This document shows positions 38,961 to 48,730 of a DNA stretch of 64,000 nucleotides, in pieces. The stretch is from the NCBI GenBank assembly GCA_029310945.1, contig JARJFC010000008.1, positions 50,289-114,288 on the forward strand, read 5' to 3'. The notes beneath the pieces were generated by a model, which was not told the origin of the DNA, searched no databases, and worked only from the letters and a program-made list of their open reading frames with translations. The first letter of the stretch is position 1. Each line of letters starts with the position of its first letter. The translations under genes and the position numbers were made by a program. Source of the stretch: Leptospira sp. 96542 (GTDB lineage Bacteria > Spirochaetota > Leptospiria > Leptospirales > Leptospiraceae).

Positions 38961-41900
38961 ATGTTAGAAAAGATTATACAATTCTCCATTCAAAAACGGG
39001 CAACCGTTCTCGTAGTGACCGCAGCCCTCACTGTGGTCGGTTTATACAATGCATTGCACCTTTCGATCGATGCCATTCCCGATGTTACCAATGTCCAAGT
39101 TTCTGCTGTGACTTCTGTCCCTGGTCTTTCGCCATTGGAAGTGGAGCAGTTCATCACATACCCCATCGAACTAGAATTCAACGGAATGCCGAAAGTTACA
39201 GAAATTCGCTCGATCTCGCGAACTGGTGTGAGTTCGGTTACGGTGATTTTTGAAGATGGGACAGATATATATTTTGCCAGACAGCTTGTGAACGAGAGGT
39301 TGAAACAAGCAGAAAACTTTATCCCCAAGTCGTATGGAAAACCAGAACTCTCTCCGATTTCTACAGGCCTTGGAGATATCTACGAATTTGCTTTGGTATC
39401 CGAATCCCATACTCCCGAAGAATTACGAACCATGATGGAATGGGAAGTTGCGAGACAACTCAGGTCTGTTAAAGGTATCATCGATGTGAACGTGGTAGGG
39501 GGAGATGCCAAACAATTCCAAATTAAGATCGACCCCAAACGACTGTTAGCTTTGAATCTCACGCTTTCACATATCACGGAAGCATTGGAAGGTGCCAACG
39601 TAAATTTGGGTGGAGGATACATCCAAAAAGGGGAAGAACAGTTTGTTATTAGAGGCGAGAGCCAATTTAAGTCCATCGATGATATAAGCAGTCTTTCTGT
39701 TAGAACTTCGAAGGATGGTATTCCCATTTTACTCGGACAAATCGCTCGTGTCGAAACAGGTGCTGCTCTTCGGTTTGGTTTGAGTACGATGAATGGCAAA
39801 CGTGAGGTGGTGGGCGGAACAGCCATGATGTTACTTGGAAGTAACTCGCTTGAAGTGGTAAGCCGCGTGAAAGAGAAGATGAAAGAGATAGAATCTCGGT
39901 TGCCCAATGGAATGAAGATCGAAGTGTATTATGATCGTTCCGAATTCATTGGACGTACTCTTTCCACTGTTTTTACAAATTTGGTAGAAGCAGGTATCAT
40001 CGTACTCATCTGTTTGATTTTGACTTTAGGCACTGTCAAAGGTGCCTTTGCTGTGGCACTTGCCATCCCTGTGTCTATGCTTGTTGCAACCATTCTCATG
40101 AATGCATTTGGCATTGTGGGAAATTTAATGTCACTCGGAGCTCTTGACTTTGGTCTACTTGTGGATGGATCCATTGTTATGCTTGAGTCCACCTTACATG
40201 GGTTTATCATACGAAAATCATTTTTATTGTCGAAAACTTCTACCCAGGATATGGAAGACGGGATGGAGGATGTGATCCTCGAATCTTGCATCAAAGTGGT
40301 TCGGGCATCCGTATTTAGTGTCGGTATCATTTTACTTGTGTACTTGCCTCTGATGACTTTGGAAGGGGTGGAAGGTCGGATGTTTCGCCCGATGGCCATT
40401 ACAGTTGCTTTTGCGTTAGGTGCAGCACTACTCTACTCAATCACGACCTTCCCTGCGCTCATGACTCTAATTTACAAAAAACCAATCTTGCATGAGTCAG
40501 TTTTTTGGGAAAAATTCCAACATAAATACCAGGATTTGCTTGTGTATGGGATGAAGTTTAAAAAACAATTTGTATTGGCTGGACTCGGAATTGTGGTATT
40601 TTCCTTTCTTTTGTCTTCCACTTTGGGTTCAGAGTTTTTGCCAAGGATTGATGAAGGTGAAATCGCAGTGGATATCAAACGCCTACCTTCGACCGCCATC
40701 AATCATTCAAGGGATCTCAATTTGGAAATGGAGAAGGTTATTTTAAAATTTCCTGAGGTTGTGAGTGTTGTGTCCAGGCAAGGCCGGGGTGAGTCTGCTG
40801 CCGAACCCATTGGTTCCGAAGAAGGCGAGATGATGGTCAAACTCAAACCTAAGAAGGAATGGGTAACCGTAAAAGATAGAGAAAGTCTGATGGAAGTCAT
40901 GAAGGACGAGATAAATAAAAATGTACCTTCGTCTTACATCAGTTTATCGCAACCCATTGAAAATAGGGTCAACGCATTACTCTCAGGATCAAAAGCAGAC
41001 ATCGTTATCAAAATTTATGGTGACGATCTAAAAAATTTAAAATCAATTGCAGACAATTATGCATCTAAAATCAAACAGATCCCAGGTGCAGCCGACCTCC
41101 GTGTCCAAAAATTACTCGGACTACCCTTACTTGAAATCAAAATGAACCGAAGTAATATGGCAAGATACGGGGTTCGTGCAGAAGAAATTTTAACAACAAT
41201 TGAAACTTTGCGTGTTGGGTTCAACGCAGGAAAGGTTTACGAAGGTTATAAACGTTTTGATCTCATCGTTCGTTTGGACGCTGATGTTCGGGATCTGGAT
41301 GTAATTGAAAACGTGCCAGTCATGACGGAACTAGGTGGTACTGTGCCACTTGGCCAAGTAACAAACATAGTGATGACGGAAGGTCCGTCCGCACTGTATC
41401 ACGAAGGTTTGAAACGTAGGATACTCGTGGAGGTCAATGTCCGTGGTCGCGATATGATTGGTTTTGTGAACGAAGTGCAAAAGGCTACAAACAGTATTGA
41501 AGACAATTTACCCCAAGGTTACTTCGTGGATTGGGGCGGGCAATTTGAAAATTTTACCAGAGCACAAGAACGATTAGGTGTTGTGATTCCCATCGCAGGG
41601 GCTATTATTTTTGGTATGTTGTTTATCGCATTTGGGAATGTTTATTATGCGGTAGGTGTTTTTTTACTAGTCCCAATGGCGATATCAGGAGGTATCATTT
41701 CACTAGTGTTATATGGGTTGCCATTTTCGATTCCTGCTGGAGTTGGGTTCATTGCTGCTTCAGGAATTTCCGTACTAAATGGTGTGGTTTATGCGACCTC
41801 ATTAAAAGACAAATTGAGTGATGGTGTAAAGGGAGATGTTGCAGTTGTTGAAGCTGCAGTATATTCACTTAGAGCAGTAAGCACAACTGCACTTGTGGCA

Positions 41901-42236
41901 ATTGTAGGATTTTTGCCGATGGCAATCGCAACAGGTGCAGGAGCCGAGGTGCAACGCCCTCTAGCCACTGTGGTGATGGGAGGCGTATTTACTGCGACAA
42001 TTTTATCTGCATTTTTATTGCCAATAGTGTTCCAATTTCTAGTGAAATTAGCACAGAGTCAGGAAAAACGACAGATTGAAAAAGAAATGAAAATGAATTT
42101 ATATTTCCAAGAAGAAATGAAAAAATACCAACCACGAGATACACACCATTCCGCTATAAACGATCAATTTTCTGTAGAAACGGAAGATGGCAATGATACA
42201 AAAAAAACAAAATCAAATAGGAAAAGAAAATCATGA
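38961..42236 (+). CDS. czcA: Heavy-metal RND efflux pump, inner-membrane subunit (CzcA/CusA family)
   Basis: 1091 residues with the RND architecture: helix 1 ([20 protein letters not shown]), a large periplasmic loop, six helices, a second loop and five helices. [18 protein letters not shown] and [16 protein letters not shown] are typical of heavy-metal RND pumps. The helix-4 motif reads [15 protein letters not shown] (about 396-410), close to the DFG..DGA..VEN pattern of Zn/Co/Cd pumps rather than copper pumps, with Ser for the final Asn. It exports metal from periplasm or cytoplasm using proton motive force. The charged C-terminal tail (about 1030-1091) is longer than usual. Overlaps the pyrophosphatase gene (ATGA). 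Metal not proven. Confidence 0.9.
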   Translation: MLEKIIQFSIQKRATVLVVTAALTVVGLYNALHLSIDAIPDVTNVQVSAVTSVPGLSPLEVEQFITYPIELEFNGMPKVTEIRSISRTGVSSVTVIFEDGTDIYFARQLVNERLKQAENFIPKSYGKPELSPISTGLGDIYEFALVSESHTPEELRTMMEWEVARQLRSVKGIIDVNVVGGDAKQFQIKIDPKRLLALNLTLSHITEALEGANVNLGGGYIQKGEEQFVIRGESQFKSIDDISSLSVRTSKDGIPILLGQIARVETGAALRFGLSTMNGKREVVGGTAMMLLGSNSLEVVSRVKEKMKEIESRLPNGMKIEVYYDRSEFIGRTLSTVFTNLVEAGIIVLICLILTLGTVKGAFAVALAIPVSMLVATILMNAFGIVGNLMSLGALDFGLLVDGSIVMLESTLHGFIIRKSFLLSKTSTQDMEDGMEDVILESCIKVVRASVFSVGIILLVYLPLMTLEGVEGRMFRPMAITVAFALGAALLYSITTFPALMTLIYKKPILHESVFWEKFQHKYQDLLVYGMKFKKQFVLAGLGIVVFSFLLSSTLGSEFLPRIDEGEIAVDIKRLPSTAINHSRDLNLEMEKVILKFPEVVSVVSRQGRGESAAEPIGSEEGEMMVKLKPKKEWVTVKDRESLMEVMKDEINKNVPSSYISLSQPIENRVNALLSGSKADIVIKIYGDDLKNLKSIADNYASKIKQIPGAADLRVQKLLGLPLLEIKMNRSNMARYGVRAEEILTTIETLRVGFNAGKVYEGYKRFDLIVRLDADVRDLDVIENVPVMTELGGTVPLGQVTNIVMTEGPSALYHEGLKRRILVEVNVRGRDMIGFVNEVQKATNSIEDNLPQGYFVDWGGQFENFTRAQERLGVVIPIAGAIIFGMLFIAFGNVYYAVGVFLLVPMAISGGIISLVLYGLPFSIPAGVGFIAASGISVLNGVVYATSLKDKLSDGVKGDVAVVEAAVYSLRAVSTTALVAIVGFLPMAIATGAGAEVQRPLATVVMGGVFTATILSAFLLPIVFQFLVKLAQSQEKRQIEKEMKMNLYFQEEMKKYQPRDTHHSAINDQFSVETEDGNDTKKTKSNRKRKS

Positions 42237-42856
42237 AACCAAATTATTACGTAGCACATCCTTGGCATGGTTTAGAACTCGGGCCCAAAGCGCCTGATGA
42301 ATTGGATGTATTTATCGAACTCACACCCCAAGATTCTGTAAAATATGAAATAGATAAATCTTCAGGATTTATCAGAGTGGATCGCCCTCAAAAATATAGC
42401 AACCGTTCACCGACCTTATATGGATTCATTCCACGTACATATTCTGGTGAAGCTTCCGGTAGACATTGTTCTGAAGTTGTGGGTCGTCAAAACATTGAAG
42501 GTGACGGAGACCCGATTGATATTTGTGTTTTGAGTGCAAGCCCAATTACACATGGTAACACAATACTGACTGTTATTCCCATTGGTGGACTTCGAATGAT
42601 TGATAAAGGTGAAGCAGATGATAAAATCATTGCTGTACTCAAAGGGGACGAAGTTTTCGGACTTATGAAAGATATTACCGAGGTTCCCAAAGCTCTCATC
42701 AATAAATTGCACCATTATTTTTTGACTTACAAACTTGATCCAAATTCGCCATCCACAGGGACGGTAGAAATAACAGAAGTTTATGACAGGGCAGAAGCAA
42801 TCAAAGTGATCCAATTTGGGATTGAGGATTATATTAAAAAATTTGTAACTGTATGA
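42233..42856 (+). CDS. ppa: Family I inorganic pyrophosphatase
   Basis: 207 residues. Hydrolyses pyrophosphate to phosphate with divalent metal. [16 protein letters not shown] (about 37-52) and the signature [10 protein letters not shown] (about 90-99, with Asp91, Asp93 and Asp96 as metal ligands) are intact; [10 protein letters not shown] and [12 protein letters not shown] are also typical. It is cytoplasmic (no signal peptide). Its start overlaps czcA and its stop overlaps the outer-membrane efflux gene, each by four bases, so it is translated as part of the efflux operon. That placement is unusual. Possibly the cell's only soluble pyrophosphatase, or a second one tied to metal stress. Confidence 0.92.
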   Translation: MKPNYYVAHPWHGLELGPKAPDELDVFIELTPQDSVKYEIDKSSGFIRVDRPQKYSNRSPTLYGFIPRTYSGEASGRHCSEVVGRQNIEGDGDPIDICVLSASPITHGNTILTVIPIGGLRMIDKGEADDKIIAVLKGDEVFGLMKDITEVPKALINKLHHYFLTYKLDPNSPSTGTVEITEVYDRAEAIKVIQFGIEDYIKKFVTV

Positions 42857-44172
42857 AAAATTTAAACTTATTTATATCTTTGATTTTAGTTTTGTCACTA
42901 CCTTTGTCCTCGAAGGAAAAGGCAGTGTATGAACTCCATTCGAAGGAAGAACTATTATTTTTAGGCGAAGACTCTCGGATCCAAGATGCCAACGAAAAAT
43001 GGAATATTGAAGAATTAGAATCCTACGCTATCTCGAGTAACCCTTTGTATTTGCGGGAAAAACAAAACATCGGCATGGCAAGGGGAGATATCATCACCGC
43101 AAGTTTGTACTACAATCCGTTTGCGAATTTGCAAAGGCAATTTATGGGAGCGGGCTCAAATGCACAAACTGGGCTTCCTGAAACTTCTTTTATTTACAAT
43201 CAACCTTTGGATATGAGCGGTGTGATCCCACAACGAGAAAAAGTCGCAAAACAAGAGTTTTTGGCTACCATCGCAAGTTTTAACGATTTTGATCGGTTAT
43301 TCCGTTTGAGGTTAAGGCAAAACTTTTGGACTTATCTTTATGTAACCGAACAAATCAACTACCAACAGGAGTTCTTGGAAAATTACCAAGACCTTCTTGA
43401 TTTGACAAAATTACGCGCAGAAAAAGGTGATATTTCGTTTTTGGAATATGACAGGTTGGCATTGGAAAGAGTTCAGATTGAACGAGAATATCGGAATGCT
43501 AGAATACTAAGAGCGCAAGTTGTAAAAAACTTACGAATTCTCATCGGTTATTCCGATTTGAATGCACCACTTAGTATTAAAGGACGGCTTGAGTTTGTAT
43601 CTACAAAAGACTTCGGAATTGATTTAAATGACTTTGAAGTTGAAGACAGACCTGACCTTGTCGCCTTAAAAATCCGGCAGCAAAGAGAACGAATGAACAT
43701 CGAGTTGAAAAAAAGGGAGATCATTCCTCCTTTAACTCTTGGTGTTGAATTTTTGAATAAAGGAAATGAAAATGTTACGGGGATTTATGCATCAACCCCA
43801 CTTCCTTTATTTGATCGCAAACAAGGTGAAATTTTAAAGTCGGAAGAATCTTTTAAAAAATTGAGTTTTGATGTGGAAGCAAAGCGGAACGAAATTCTTT
43901 CTGAGATTTCTGCAGCAATCAAAGAATTACAGGCTCGTGAATCTCAACTTTTGGATTACCAAAAAATGGGATTACTCAATAAAAACAAAGAGGTTCAGGA
44001 AAAATCAAGGTTAGCTTACATTCGTGGAGCATCAAATTTGGTTACCTTTTTGGAAGCTGAAAAAAATTATTTAAATGTTCTCCGAAGTTATTACGAGATT
44101 ATTTATTTGTATTATAGTGCTTTGGAAAGTTATCGAGCCTCCATAGGTAAAATGGACAATGTGGATTATTAA
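42853..44172 (+). CDS. czcC: TolC/CzcC-type outer-membrane efflux protein
   Basis: 439 residues with an N-terminal signal peptide (NLFISLILVLSLPLSS) and two outer-membrane-factor repeats: a helical hairpin region around RLRQNFWTYLYVTEQIN to LRAEKGDISFLEYDRLALE and its repeat near KEVQEKSRLAYIRGASNLV then TFLEAEKNYL. It forms the channel across the outer membrane and docks on the adaptor encoded next. Overlaps ppa by four bases. Assignment to CzcC within the family comes from the operon. Confidence 0.88.
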   Translation: MKNLNLFISLILVLSLPLSSKEKAVYELHSKEELLFLGEDSRIQDANEKWNIEELESYAISSNPLYLREKQNIGMARGDIITASLYYNPFANLQRQFMGAGSNAQTGLPETSFIYNQPLDMSGVIPQREKVAKQEFLATIASFNDFDRLFRLRLRQNFWTYLYVTEQINYQQEFLENYQDLLDLTKLRAEKGDISFLEYDRLALERVQIEREYRNARILRAQVVKNLRILIGYSDLNAPLSIKGRLEFVSTKDFGIDLNDFEVEDRPDLVALKIRQQRERMNIELKKREIIPPLTLGVEFLNKGNENVTGIYASTPLPLFDRKQGEILKSEESFKKLSFDVEAKRNEILSEISAAIKELQARESQLLDYQKMGLLNKNKEVQEKSRLAYIRGASNLVTFLEAEKNYLNVLRSYYEIIYLYYSALESYRASIGKMDNVDY

Positions 44173-44185
44173 GGATAAATTCAAT

Positions 44186-45358
44186 ATGTTGAATATTAAA
44201 AAAATTAGAAATTATAGTTTGATCGTTTTGGTTTTAAGTATCGGATACTTTGGTTATACAAAATTTTTTGGTAGTGGGAAAAAAACAGAGGCTCTAACGG
44301 AAGATAAATCCAAATTCAGGATTTCGGATGAGATCCAAAAAAAACATCCATTTTCTGTGGTTTATCTCCAAGAACAAGCAATTGAGGAGGAGCTACAATT
44401 ACCTGGCACTGTTTCTTATGATATGAACAATGTCGCCAAAGTTGGTTCAAGGGTAAGTGGAAGGTTAATACAAGTTTTTGTGAAAGAAGGCGATCATGTT
44501 AAAAAAGGTACTGCTCTCGCTTCCTTACAATCAGTTGAACTTGGAACCACAGAAGCTAATTATTTAAAAGCGAGAGCAAGGCTCGAAGCTTTGAAGGTTC
44601 AATCTGATAGAGCCAAGGATTTGTATGAAAGGAAAGTAACTTCTGCAAAAGAATATGAAATGTCTTTGATGGATTATAAATCTGTAAAAGCGGAAATGGA
44701 AACTTCCCGTAATGCTTTGGAAAATTTAGGTTTAACAGAAACAGAAATTACCAATTTGGAAGCTGGCAAATACAATTCCAAAAATCTATTTATAAGAACT
44801 CCCATCTCAGGTTCTGTTACTGATAGGGAAGCCATCATTGGCCAAGCCGTCAACGCACGTGATAATTTGTTCACTGTGGCAGATTTGAGTGTACTCTGGA
44901 TCAACTTGGAAGTTTATGAAAAGGATCTATCTGCCATTCGGGTTGGAAATGAAGCGAAGGTGGTTCCCATCGGCTCAAAAGATGAATCTTTAAAAGCCGT
45001 GGTGTCCCACGTGGGCGACATCATTGATCCTATAAAAAAGACCGCCGAAATTCGTTTGGAAGTAAGAAATTCAAAAGGAAAATTACGACCTGGACAAAGT
45101 GTAACGGCAACTGTTGTAGGAGCCATCGTTGAATCGACTAGTAACAAATCTAAGGTGGTTCCTTCATCTTGTGTCCATAAAATTGAAGGGGAAAATTTTG
45201 TTTTCATCCGAAATCCTGACGGAAGTTTTTCTGCTAAAAAAATAGGAATCGGTCGAATTTATGATCTTTGGGTGGAAGTTACAACGGGTGTTGAGACGGG
45301 GCAAGCCATAGTGGAAGAAGGAAGTTTTGTTTTAAAAAGCGAATATTTAAAATTATAA
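44186..45358 (+). CDS. czcB: RND efflux periplasmic adaptor (CzcB type)
   Basis: 390 residues from the ATG preceded by AAGGA (MLNIKKIRNYS); a further upstream start overlaps czcC without a ribosome-binding site. One N-terminal membrane anchor (YSLIVLVLSIGYFGYTKFF), then barrel-sandwich hybrid and lipoyl-like segments (VGSRVSGRLIQVFVKEGDHV then KKGTALASL), a coiled-coil hairpin (about 130-190), and a second half-lipoyl (LFIRTPISGSVTDREAIIGQ). It bridges CzcA and CzcC in the periplasm. No His-rich metal-binding N-terminus is seen. Last gene of the operon. Confidence 0.9.
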   Translation: MLNIKKIRNYSLIVLVLSIGYFGYTKFFGSGKKTEALTEDKSKFRISDEIQKKHPFSVVYLQEQAIEEELQLPGTVSYDMNNVAKVGSRVSGRLIQVFVKEGDHVKKGTALASLQSVELGTTEANYLKARARLEALKVQSDRAKDLYERKVTSAKEYEMSLMDYKSVKAEMETSRNALENLGLTETEITNLEAGKYNSKNLFIRTPISGSVTDREAIIGQAVNARDNLFTVADLSVLWINLEVYEKDLSAIRVGNEAKVVPIGSKDESLKAVVSHVGDIIDPIKKTAEIRLEVRNSKGKLRPGQSVTATVVGAIVESTSNKSKVVPSSCVHKIEGENFVFIRNPDGSFSAKKIGIGRIYDLWVEVTTGVETGQAIVEEGSFVLKSEYLKL

Positions 45359-45370
45359 ACTAGTTTTTTA

Positions 45371-45399
45371 TTGACATAACGTATATTTCCTATTTATCT
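45371..45399 (+). promoter_or_regulatory. Likely lexA promoter
   Basis: A perfect -35 box TTGACA (45371-45376) is followed after 17 bases by TTATCT (45394-45399), a weak -10. Transcription would start about seven bases later, at or next to the A of the lexA ATG. No TTTG-N5-CAAA box (the motif described for L. interrogans LexA) is visible. Confidence 0.5.
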
Positions 45400-45406
45400 G
45401 TATAGT

Positions 45407-46015
45407 ATGAAAGACCTTACGGAAAAACAAGATTCTGTCCTGCAATACATATCTGAGACGGTGAGAGAAAAAGGGTTTCCTCCCACGATCAGAGAGATTG
45501 GAGACCAATTCGGAATCACTGCGAAAGGTGCTTATGATCATCTCAAAGCCATTGAAAAAAAAGGTTATATACGAACTTCGAAAAACCAAAGTCGTGCGAT
45601 CGAACTCTTAAAGGGTTCTTCCGACGAAGCCCTCCTTGTCCGTGCTTCTGGCATTCCCCTCCTGGGTCAGGTGGCGGCTGGTTCGCCCATTTTGGCTGAG
45701 GAAAACATTGAGGAATACATCGCCGTTCCTGATGGAATGGCTGCCAAACCTGGAACATTTGCCCTAAAAGTGAAGGGCGATTCGATGATTGAAGCAGGCA
45801 TTAGCGACGGTGACATTGCCATCATCCAAAAAAAAGACACAGCTCGCAATGGTGAGATTGTTGTGGCTATGATTGAAAATGAAGCCACCCTCAAGGTATT
45901 TTTCAAAGAACCAGACCATATACGTTTGGAACCTCGAAACGCAAAGTTGAAACCAATCAAAACAAAAAAAGCCACAATAATCGGCAAACTCATCGGACTG
46001 TATCGCATTTACTGA
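45407..46015 (+). CDS. lexA: LexA repressor
   Basis: 202 residues; represses SOS genes until RecA* triggers self-cleavage. N-terminal winged helix-turn-helix (PPTIREIGDQFGITAKGAYD then HLKAIEKKGYI, about 25-55). The cleavage bond is Ala91-Gly92 in GQVAAGSP, with the Ser126 nucleophile in KGDSMIEAG and Lys163 in ATLKVFF, so the self-cleaving S24 domain is intact. No Shine-Dalgarno sequence precedes the ATG (TTTATCTGTATAGTATG), and the promoter placement suggests a leaderless message. L. interrogans lexA has been reported as not autoregulated, which agrees with the missing box. Confidence 0.95.
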   Translation: MKDLTEKQDSVLQYISETVREKGFPPTIREIGDQFGITAKGAYDHLKAIEKKGYIRTSKNQSRAIELLKGSSDEALLVRASGIPLLGQVAAGSPILAEENIEEYIAVPDGMAAKPGTFALKVKGDSMIEAGISDGDIAIIQKKDTARNGEIVVAMIENEATLKVFFKEPDHIRLEPRNAKLKPIKTKKATIIGKLIGLYRIY

Positions 46016-46052
46016 TTGACCCCTGTCCCAAGTGGGGCAAGTTAAGAGGGGA

Positions 46053-46334
46053 ATGTTCTTTCGTATTCTCCTTTTCCTCCTCATTATTTCCGCCTCTGCC
46101 TGTGCTCCCAAAAAAGAAGAAATAGGCATGTATGATCTCAAACGTGTTTTGGAGCGGTTTGCCCAAAACCGCATACAAACAGGGATTGTTTCCGATTCAG
46201 CTAAACCAGCACCATCTGATCAGGTTTTGTTTGAAGAAGCATGCGATGTTTACCGACTCTCCATTCCCCAAGCCAAAGAAATGCTAAAAAAAGAAAATAA
46301 GGCTCTCTTCGAGTCCATTTACGGTAACGAATGA
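46053..46334 (+). CDS. Small lipoprotein, unknown
   Basis: 93 residues. Start set at the ATG after AAGAGGGG (MFFRILLFLLIISASAC). The lipobox SASAC places the lipidated Cys at residue 17, so the mature protein is a 77-residue lipoprotein rich in charged helical sequence (MYDLKRVLERFAQNR, IPQAKEMLKKENKALFES). The family is not recognised. It lies between lexA and ctp and ends one base before the ctp ATG, so it may be co-expressed with the protease. Confidence 0.65.
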   Translation: MFFRILLFLLIISASACAPKKEEIGMYDLKRVLERFAQNRIQTGIVSDSAKPAPSDQVLFEEACDVYRLSIPQAKEMLKKENKALFESIYGNE

Positions 46335-46335
46335 A

Positions 46336-47703
46336 ATGAAACAAAAAGAACGGATTTTTTGGATTTTAATCACCACAACTCTGACAATCGTTTCTGTTTT
46401 TTCATTTTCGGAACGTGTTTCTGCTATTTCGGCAGATGGTGAAAAATACTTACAGATATTGCATGAAGTCATTTCCTATGTGGAAAATGATTTTGTGGAT
46501 CCACCTGATGAAAAAAAAATATATGTGGGTGCAATACAGGGAGCCTTACATAGTTTAGGTGATCCTCACACTCGTTTTTTGGATGTGGATGAATTCACTG
46601 AATTGCAGAATGAAACCAAAGGTAGTTTTGGTGGCATCGGCGTGGAAGTGAGTTTTTATGAAAATGCATTCATCATTGTTGCACCCATTGAGGGAACACC
46701 AGCTTGGCGAGCAGGGCTTTTGCCTCAGGACAAAATCATCGAAATCAATGGCAAAAGTACAAAATCAGTATCACTTGCTGAGTCGATAAGTATGATGCGG
46801 GGAGAAGTGGGATCGTCACTTTCCATGAAGGTGGAAAGAAAGGGTATCAAAGATCCGTTTGTTGTCAATTTGGTTCGTGAGCAGATTAAAATCAAATATG
46901 TTAGATCGAGTTACATCGAAGAAGAAAAAACTGGATATATCAAATTAGTTCAGTTTATGGGAAAAGAAAATACGGCAAAAGAATTTTCTGAAACTGTACA
47001 GTCTTTGGTTAATTCTGGTGCAGAAAAATTGGTGATCGATTTGCGAATGAATCCCGGTGGTTTATTGGATTTAGCCATCGATTTGGCCGCTATGTTTTTG
47101 CCTACGAACTCTGAAATTGTTTCTGTTAAAGGTCGTGGCGGTATTCTTGTAAAAAGTTTTAAGGCTGAAAATAAGAGTAAAAAATATTTAGATATTCCCA
47201 TTGCCATCCTCGTGAACGGAGGTTCCGCTAGTGCCTCTGAAATTTTAGCGGGAGCCCTAAAAGATAATAATAGGGCAAAAATTGTAGGCACACAAAGTTT
47301 TGGTAAAGGATCTGTCCAGTCCATATTGCCTCTGTCAGCTGGGACAGGTGTTGCCATTACAATTCAAAAATATTATACACCTTCTGGAATTTCCATCCAT
47401 GGTAAAGGTATCACACCTGACGTCGTTGTGAATCCTGTCGTAGCCAGTGATGATGAAAAATTTGGACTCGAAAAATTATATAAAAAGAATCGGATCAAAC
47501 CATTTCTCGAATCGCATTCTGAATTCAATCAAACGGCAATCAATGATTTTAAAGTCATACTAGAAGAAGAAAAAATCCAAATTTCGGATACTGTGGTGAA
47601 ATTGTTTTTATTCAACGAAATGCGAGTCGGGGCAGCATACCAAAAGCCAAATTTAGATTTGGATGTGCAACTAACGCAAGCGATTCGTTCTTTAGAAAAA
47701 TAG
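46336..47703 (+). CDS. ctpA: C-terminal processing peptidase (S41)
   Basis: 455 residues, with an N-terminal signal/anchor (IFWILITTTLTIVSVFSF) so it acts in the periplasm. Order: S41 N-terminal helices with ALHSLGDPHTRFLD (about 70-83), a PDZ domain (about 88-170, GGIGVEVSFYENAFIIVAPI), then the protease core with MNPGGLLDLAIDLA, the catalytic Ser in VNGGSASASEILAG (about 297) and Lys in SFGKGSVQ (about 323). It trims or degrades envelope proteins from their C-termini. Gene immediately upstream encodes a lipoprotein that could be an adaptor; this is a guess. Confidence 0.92.
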   Translation: MKQKERIFWILITTTLTIVSVFSFSERVSAISADGEKYLQILHEVISYVENDFVDPPDEKKIYVGAIQGALHSLGDPHTRFLDVDEFTELQNETKGSFGGIGVEVSFYENAFIIVAPIEGTPAWRAGLLPQDKIIEINGKSTKSVSLAESISMMRGEVGSSLSMKVERKGIKDPFVVNLVREQIKIKYVRSSYIEEEKTGYIKLVQFMGKENTAKEFSETVQSLVNSGAEKLVIDLRMNPGGLLDLAIDLAAMFLPTNSEIVSVKGRGGILVKSFKAENKSKKYLDIPIAILVNGGSASASEILAGALKDNNRAKIVGTQSFGKGSVQSILPLSAGTGVAITIQKYYTPSGISIHGKGITPDVVVNPVVASDDEKFGLEKLYKKNRIKPFLESHSEFNQTAINDFKVILEEEKIQISDTVVKLFLFNEMRVGAAYQKPNLDLDVQLTQAIRSLEK

Positions 47704-47704
47704 G

Positions 47705-48730
47705 ATGGTTTACGGTATCGGGATTGAGTCCAGTTGTGATGAAACATCTGTCGCCATCGTGCGGGATGGGCAAGAGCTCATCTCCCTCCAAATATACAGC
47801 CAAATAGAAACCCATAAAAAATACAGAGGAGTTGTTCCGGAAATTGCCTCACGCGCACATTTAGAAACAATTAATTCTGTCTATGAAAGGGCAATGGAGG
47901 AAGCAAAAATTTCCCCTGCGGAACTTTCCTACATTGCTGTAACGGCTTTCCCTGGTCTTATGGGGTCACTTATGATCGGTGCTCAACTGGCTCGGTGTTT
48001 GTCTCTCGTTCATAATCTACCCATCGTCGCTGTGAATCATTTAGAAGCACATTTTGCCGTTGTTGGTTTGGAAGGCAGCCTTCCATCATTTCCTTGTCTC
48101 GGTGTTTTGTTATCGGGAGGAAATTCATCCATTTATGAGTACAAAACGTTCGGAACGATGGAATTACTTGCAGATACAAGGGATGATTCTTTGGGTGAGG
48201 CATTTGATAAAGTGAGTTCGTTACTTGGTCTTCCTTACCCAGGGGGGCCGTATATCGAACGAGAGGCAAATTTATACCAACCAAAACAAGGTGAAAAAAA
48301 TCCTTTTCCTAAATTATTAAAAGAGGATAAAGCGGGGGAAATTCGATTTTCTTACAGCGGGCTGAAAACAGCAGTTTTATACCATTTAAAATCGATAGAA
48401 GGCAATGTAAATATTCCAAGGCTTTGTTATTATTTCCAAAAAACTGCCTTTGAGCTTGTCATTCGCAATTTAAAAAAGGCGGTTTCTCTCACTGGACTCC
48501 AAACGATCGTTTGTGCTGGGGGAGTCCTCGCCAATGAAACACTCCGTAATCTTTTAGAAACGGAAGCAAAAAGCCATGGTTGGAAACTTTTTTATCCTCG
48601 CAAAAAAATATACTGCACGGATAACGGAGCCATGGTTGCCAGTTTGGGTTACCACCTCTGGAAAAAAAATAAAACAGTGGGTTTGAATTTTAAAATTAGC
48701 CCCAAAAGAAGTTTTGAACAAACGCTATGA
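47705..48730 (+). CDS. tsaD: tRNA N6-threonylcarbamoyladenosine transferase
   Basis: 341 residues. TsaD transfers threonylcarbamoyl to A37 of ANN-decoding tRNAs. Signature IGIESSCDETSVAIV (about 4-19), metal-binding HLEAHFAVVGLEG (about 112) and the earlier His in ASRAHLE (about 53), and the C-terminal GGVLANETLRNLL and YCTDNGAMVA are complete. Starts one base after ctpA; ATGA overlap with pssA. TsaB, C and E are not nearby. Confidence 0.96.
   Translation: MVYGIGIESSCDETSVAIVRDGQELISLQIYSQIETHKKYRGVVPEIASRAHLETINSVYERAMEEAKISPAELSYIAVTAFPGLMGSLMIGAQLARCLSLVHNLPIVAVNHLEAHFAVVGLEGSLPSFPCLGVLLSGGNSSIYEYKTFGTMELLADTRDDSLGEAFDKVSSLLGLPYPGGPYIEREANLYQPKQGEKNPFPKLLKEDKAGEIRFSYSGLKTAVLYHLKSIEGNVNIPRLCYYFQKTAFELVIRNLKKAVSLTGLQTIVCAGGVLANETLRNLLETEAKSHGWKLFYPRKKIYCTDNGAMVASLGYHLWKKNKTVGLNFKISPKRSFEQTL

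Noticed and set aside
39380..40399. Two long minus-strand frames within czcA
   Set aside because: Both lie wholly inside the conserved pump gene, and their products are Ser/Pro/Thr-rich with no motif.
45401..45406. TATAGT as the lexA -10 box
   Set aside because: It abuts the ATG, so transcription would begin inside the gene, and no -35 lies 17 bases upstream; the TTGACA-17-TTATCT pair fits better.
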